Part shown: positions 5,206 through 7,983 of the stretch, piece after piece
Numbering within the stretch: the stretch's first letter is position 1
Layout of the letters: each line of letters starts with the position of its first letter
Assembly (NCBI GenBank): GCA_023300365.1
Contig: JALZWD010000125.1
Location: 1 to 7,983 of the forward strand
Direction: 5' to 3'
DNA: 7,983 nucleotides
From: Flavimaricola sp.
GTDB lineage: Bacteria; Pseudomonadota; Alphaproteobacteria; Rhodobacterales; Rhodobacteraceae
Notes under the pieces: model-generated
Database searches by the model: none
What the model was told of the DNA's origin: nothing
What the model saw: only the letters and a program-made list of their open reading frames with translations
Made by a program: the position numbers and the translations under genes

Positions 5206-6222
5206 ATGACACGCATTTTCACAATGACCGCCGCAGCCACCCTTATCGGGAGTGCAGCCTTGGCGGAGGGGTATCACACAGGGCTTGCCGAGTTGCGCAT
5301 TGCGGACGCTGCGCGGCCTTTGGACGGGTTTATCTGGTATCCAACCATGGCGGAAGACGGGGCCGAGCGGTTTCACGGCAATGCTGTTTGGGAGGGGATC
5401 ATGGCGGTGCCCGATGCGGAGCCAGCCGAGGGGAGGTTTCCATTGGTGGTTCTGTCGCATGGAATGTTTGGCAATGCGATGAACCAATCGTGGCTGGCGT
5501 CGGCATTGGCCGAGCGGGGATATATCGTGGCCGCGATCAGCCATCCGGGCACGTCGACGTGGCTGCGTGACGCGGATGACCGCCGTGCGTTGTGGGAGCG
5601 CCCACGGGATGTGAGCCGTGTTATTGATGCGATGGAAAACGATCCGCGCGTCGATGCCAGCCGGATTTATATGGCGGGCCATTCGCTTGGTGGGTTTACC
5701 GCCGCTTTGTTGGCGGGTGCGCGGTATGATGCGGCGGCGATGGATGGGTTTTGTGCGGACAATGCCGGGGAGTTGGTCTGTGGCATTTTTCAAGGATGGG
5801 ACGTGGCGCAGACGCCCGAGGACCGTGCGATGCTTTCCGCCGATCTGTCCGATCCGCGTATCGATGCCTTTGCATTGTTTGACATGGGCGGTGCACAGGC
5901 CCTGTCCGAGGCGAGCATGGGGGCGATTGCCACACCGACGCTGATTTATGGAGCCCCTGTCGAGGAGCTGAATGGGCTTGATCTTGATGTGCAGTCGCGC
6001 GCCATTGCGGGCGCGATGGACCCGAGCGTTGTGACGTATCTTGAGCCAGAAGGTTTGGCGCATTTCGATTTTCTGGGGACATGCACGGAACGCGCGATTG
6101 CGATCCTGACCGAGGAGGAGCCTGAGGATGTGTTTGTGTGCATCGAAGGCCGCGAGCAGCGCCGTGCCGAGCAGGCGGTGATCACCGATGAGGTTGAGGC
6201 GTTTTTCGCGAGCACGCGGTAG
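5206..6222 (+). CDS. Secreted alpha/beta hydrolase (dienelactone hydrolase / PAF-acetylhydrolase-like)
   Basis: A 338-aa protein with a signal peptide (about residues 1-20, ending SAALA before E21), so probably periplasmic or exported. The fold is alpha/beta hydrolase. LVVLSHGMFGN (80-90) supplies the oxyanion-hole HG, GHSLGG (158-163) the nucleophile Ser160, and GLAHFDF (283-289) the likely catalytic His286; the acid residue is not certain. This spacing and the SHG/GHSLGG pair are typical of the dienelactone hydrolase-like and platelet-activating-factor acetylhydrolase-like esterases. Four cysteines (183, 192, 293, 312) may form disulfides outside the cytoplasm. The substrate is unknown, though an ester or lipid ester is likely. 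AGGAG lies 8 bases before the ATG. The gene is divergent from the membrane AraC-family regulator, which probably controls it, and queG follows within 40 bases. Confidence 0.85.
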   Translation: MTRIFTMTAAATLIGSAALAEGYHTGLAELRIADAARPLDGFIWYPTMAEDGAERFHGNAVWEGIMAVPDAEPAEGRFPLVVLSHGMFGNAMNQSWLASALAERGYIVAAISHPGTSTWLRDADDRRALWERPRDVSRVIDAMENDPRVDASRIYMAGHSLGGFTAALLAGARYDAAAMDGFCADNAGELVCGIFQGWDVAQTPEDRAMLSADLSDPRIDAFALFDMGGAQALSEASMGAIATPTLIYGAPVEELNGLDLDVQSRAIAGAMDPSVVTYLEPEGLAHFDFLGTCTERAIAILTEEEPEDVFVCIEGREQRRAEQAVITDEVEAFFASTR

Positions 6223-6232
6223 GGCGTGTTCA

Positions 6233-6261
6233 GGGCGGGGTTTGATGCTATGACCCCGCCC
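6233..6261 (+). other. GC-rich 9-bp hairpin at the hydrolase/queG junction
   Basis: GGGCGGGGT (6233-6241) pairs perfectly with ACCCCGCCC (6253-6261) around an 11-base loop. It begins 11 bases after the hydrolase stop and ends on the base before one possible queG start (ATG 6262), enclosing another (ATG 6250). There is no U-run after it. It may act as an attenuator or weak terminator, or modulate queG translation. Confidence 0.45.
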
Positions 6262-7305
6262 ATGAGCAATCAAGATACCCTTAAATCCCGGCTTGGGGTC
6301 TTTGCCCTTGAGGCGGGATTTGTGCGTATGGGTGTATGCAGGCCCGATGCCACTCCGCAGGCCGCCGCGCGGTTGGCGGAATTTGTTGAAGGCGGGCGGC
6401 ACGGGCAGATGGGGTGGATGGCCGAGCGTATGGGCTGGCGTGGTGATCCGGCGGCGTTGTGGCCGCAGGCGAAATCGGTGGTGATGTTGGCCGAGAGTTA
6501 TACGCCCCGGCATGATCCGCTGGCGATATTGAACGCGCGCGATATGGGCGCGGTGAGTGTCTATGCCCAAGGGCGCGATTACCACGACATTGTGAAAAAG
6601 CGCCTTAAGCGCGTGGGGCGGTGGTTGATTGAGCAGCAGGCGGATGCCGAGATCAAGGTGTTTGTGGATACAGCACCTGTGATGGAAAAGCCTTTGGCGG
6701 CCGCGGCGGGTTTGGGATGGCAGGGTAAGCATACCAATTTGGTAAGCCGCGAGATGGGCAATTGGGTGTTTTTGGGCGCGATTTTCACCACCGTTGAGTT
6801 GGAGCCGGATGGGGCGGAAGAGGATCATTGCGGGTCGTGCCGTGCGTGTTTGGATATCTGCCCCACGGCGGCGTTTCCGGCGCCGTACCAATTGGATGCG
6901 CGGCGTTGCATTTCGTATTTAACGATTGAGCATAAGGGACCTGTGGACGAGGATTTGCGCGCGATGATGGGCAACCGGATTTACGGGTGTGACGATTGTT
7001 TGGCCGCATGCCCGTGGAACAAGTTTGCGGTTGAGGCGACGGAGATGCGGTATTTCGGATCGCGGGAGCCTGCGCCTTTGGCGGAGCTTGCGGTGCTGGA
7101 TGATGCGGCGTTTCGCGCGATGTTTTCGGGATCACCGATCAAGCGGATTGGGCGCGACAGGTTTGTGCGCAATGTGCTTTATGCGATTGGCAATTCGGGG
7201 GATGCGGCATTGGCCGATGTGGCGGCGGGACTGGCCGAGGATGCGGACGGTGCGGTGGCCGATGCGGCGCGCTGGGCGAAGGGGCGGTTGCAAGGGGATC
7301 GCTGA
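6250..7305 (+). CDS. queG: Epoxyqueuosine reductase QueG
   Basis: Cytoplasmic, cobalamin-dependent iron-sulfur enzyme that reduces epoxyqueuosine to queuosine at the wobble position of tRNAs with GUN anticodons, the last step of Q synthesis. The sequence shows the family's blocks: [11 protein letters not shown] early on, VDTAPVMEK with the likely catalytic Asp (about residue 140 from ATG 6250), and [11 protein letters not shown]. Two ferredoxin-like clusters follow: [12 protein letters not shown] (Cys 194, 197, 200, 204) with CISY (Cys 220), then [10 protein letters not shown] (Cys 247, 250, 254). The last 60 residues look like the HEAT-type C-terminal repeats seen in QueG. Length (352 aa) is normal. 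Three in-frame starts exist: GTG 6226, ATG 6250 and ATG 6262. The family usually begins like [11 protein letters not shown] (6262), but only 6250 has a purine-rich stretch (GGGCGGGG) at workable distance, and it lies in a hairpin. Confidence 0.95.
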   Translation: MTPPMSNQDTLKSRLGVFALEAGFVRMGVCRPDATPQAAARLAEFVEGGRHGQMGWMAERMGWRGDPAALWPQAKSVVMLAESYTPRHDPLAILNARDMGAVSVYAQGRDYHDIVKKRLKRVGRWLIEQQADAEIKVFVDTAPVMEKPLAAAAGLGWQGKHTNLVSREMGNWVFLGAIFTTVELEPDGAEEDHCGSCRACLDICPTAAFPAPYQLDARRCISYLTIEHKGPVDEDLRAMMGNRIYGCDDCLAACPWNKFAVEATEMRYFGSREPAPLAELAVLDDAAFRAMFSGSPIKRIGRDRFVRNVLYAIGNSGDAALADVAAGLAEDADGAVADAARWAKGRLQGDR

Positions 7306-7344
7306 GCGCTAGGGTTAGGGGACCGAAATCAGGAGTTTGCCGCT

Positions 7345-7983
7345 ATGAAATGGATCGCCCTCGCCGCCGCACTGTTGCCCCACACGCTTGATGCCCAAGT
7401 GGCCCAAGGGCCGGCCAACGCCGATTTTGCCCCCGCGTTTGCACAACAGACCCGCGCGCCCGCACTTGGCGAGACGGATGTGACGGTTGAGCTGGTGGCG
7501 CGCGGATTGGAACACCCTTGGGGCATCGCGCCACTTGGGGAGGGGCAATGGTTGGTGACCGAGCGGCCGGGGCGTATGCGGATATTGTCGGCGGACGGCA
7601 GCCTGAGTGATCCGGTGACGGGCCTGCCGCAGGTGGCGGTATCGCGGCAAGGCGGGCTTTTGGATGTGGCCGTGGGCGCGGATGGGACCGTGTTTTGGAC
7701 ATATGCCAAACAGGTGCCGGGCGGATACGTGACCGCCGCGGCACAGGGACGTTTGCAAAGAACGGCAAATGGCGGTGCGATGACGCAGGTGCGCGATATT
7801 TTCGTGCAAACCCCGCCGTCGCCCAATCAGACGCATTATGGGGCGCGGATTGTGCCCGATGGGCGGCATGTTTTCATCACAACCGGCGAACATTTTAGCG
7901 CGAGCGAACGGGTTTTGGCACAGGATGTGACAACCACATATGGCAAGGTGATCCGCCTTGGGGCCGATGGATCAGTGCCCCGG
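7345..7983 (+). CDS. PQQ-dependent sugar dehydrogenase, soluble aldose type (5' part)
   Basis: The frame is open from ATG 7345 to the window end, giving 213 residues of a protein that continues beyond it. A hydrophobic N terminus (MKWIALAAALLP) suggests export to the periplasm. It then follows the glucose/sorbosone dehydrogenase beta-propeller family (Acinetobacter soluble GDH, E. coli YliI): GLEHPWGIAPLGEGQWLVTE (55-74), RPGRMRIL (74-81), RQGGLLDVAV (101-110), THYGARIVPDG (163-173) with the likely catalytic His164, FITTGE (177-182) and YGKVIRLGADGSVP (199-212). Such enzymes oxidise aldose sugars with pyrroloquinoline quinone and calcium. The PQQ and calcium ligands further on lie outside the window. 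AGGAG (7331-7335) is 9 bases before the ATG. It sits 39 bases after queG on the same strand and may be co-transcribed without a pathway link. Confidence 0.88.
   Translation, partial: MKWIALAAALLPHTLDAQVAQGPANADFAPAFAQQTRAPALGETDVTVELVARGLEHPWGIAPLGEGQWLVTERPGRMRILSADGSLSDPVTGLPQVAVSRQGGLLDVAVGADGTVFWTYAKQVPGGYVTAAAQGRLQRTANGGAMTQVRDIFVQTPPSPNQTHYGARIVPDGRHVFITTGEHFSASERVLAQDVTTTYGKVIRLGADGSVPR

Noticed and set aside
5191..6891. Very long open frame (566 codons) on the minus strand opposite the hydrolase and queG
   Set aside because: It is antisense to two clearly recognisable genes, and its product is extremely rich in Arg, His and Pro with no motif. GC-rich third positions explain the lack of stops.
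7315..7893. 192-codon minus-strand frame at the right edge
   Set aside because: Antisense to the PQQ-type sugar dehydrogenase, which has a ribosome binding site, a signal peptide and family motifs on the plus strand.

Overview
The window looks like a chromosomal stretch from an alphaproteobacterium, most likely a Rhodobacteraceae/Roseobacter-group organism. This is inferred from GC-rich coding with heavy use of GCG, GGG and TTG codons, AGGAG-type ribosome binding sites, and the gene set: a creatinase, a cobalamin-type QueG, a periplasmic PQQ sugar dehydrogenase and a Roseobacter-style lamin-tail protein remnant. No tRNA, rRNA, CRISPR array, transposase or integrase was seen.

Left part (1-2430), accessory in character. 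A possible gene end (2-106, +) converges on a visibly more AT-rich two-gene minus-strand cassette. This consists of a small stand-alone SET-domain protein (about 1351-1737) whose stop overlaps by 4 bp the start of an unrecognised 403-aa protein (143-1354) with a long helical region and two C-terminal membrane helices. A gene-poor stretch follows (1783-2216), then a truncated N-terminal piece of a lamin-tail-domain protein (2217-2411, +) and a 13-bp hairpin shared with the creatinase 3' end.

Middle part (2462-5072), minus strand. A full-length creatinase (creatine to sarcosine plus urea) is preceded by a perfect 10-bp inverted repeat that would hide its own Shine-Dalgarno sequence. Upstream of that, 3709-4055 holds no intact gene. 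It does hold a good plus-strand intrinsic terminator with no gene to serve and a protein-like reading frame without a start. Next is an AraC-family regulator whose HTH domain is tethered to a seven-helix membrane domain.

Right part (5206-7983), plus strand. A secreted alpha/beta hydrolase is divergent from the AraC regulator, and the region between them carries two 21-bp-spaced direct repeats suited to an AraC-type dimer. It is followed by queG (the last step of queuosine tRNA modification) and by the 5' part of a PQQ-dependent aldose sugar dehydrogenase that runs off the window. The hydrolase, queG and dehydrogenase are close together and co-directional but have no evident shared pathway. 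The regulator and the hydrolase are the best candidate functional pair. No complete new system is proven. The SET/membrane-protein cassette and the creatinase leader hairpin are the most worthwhile leads.
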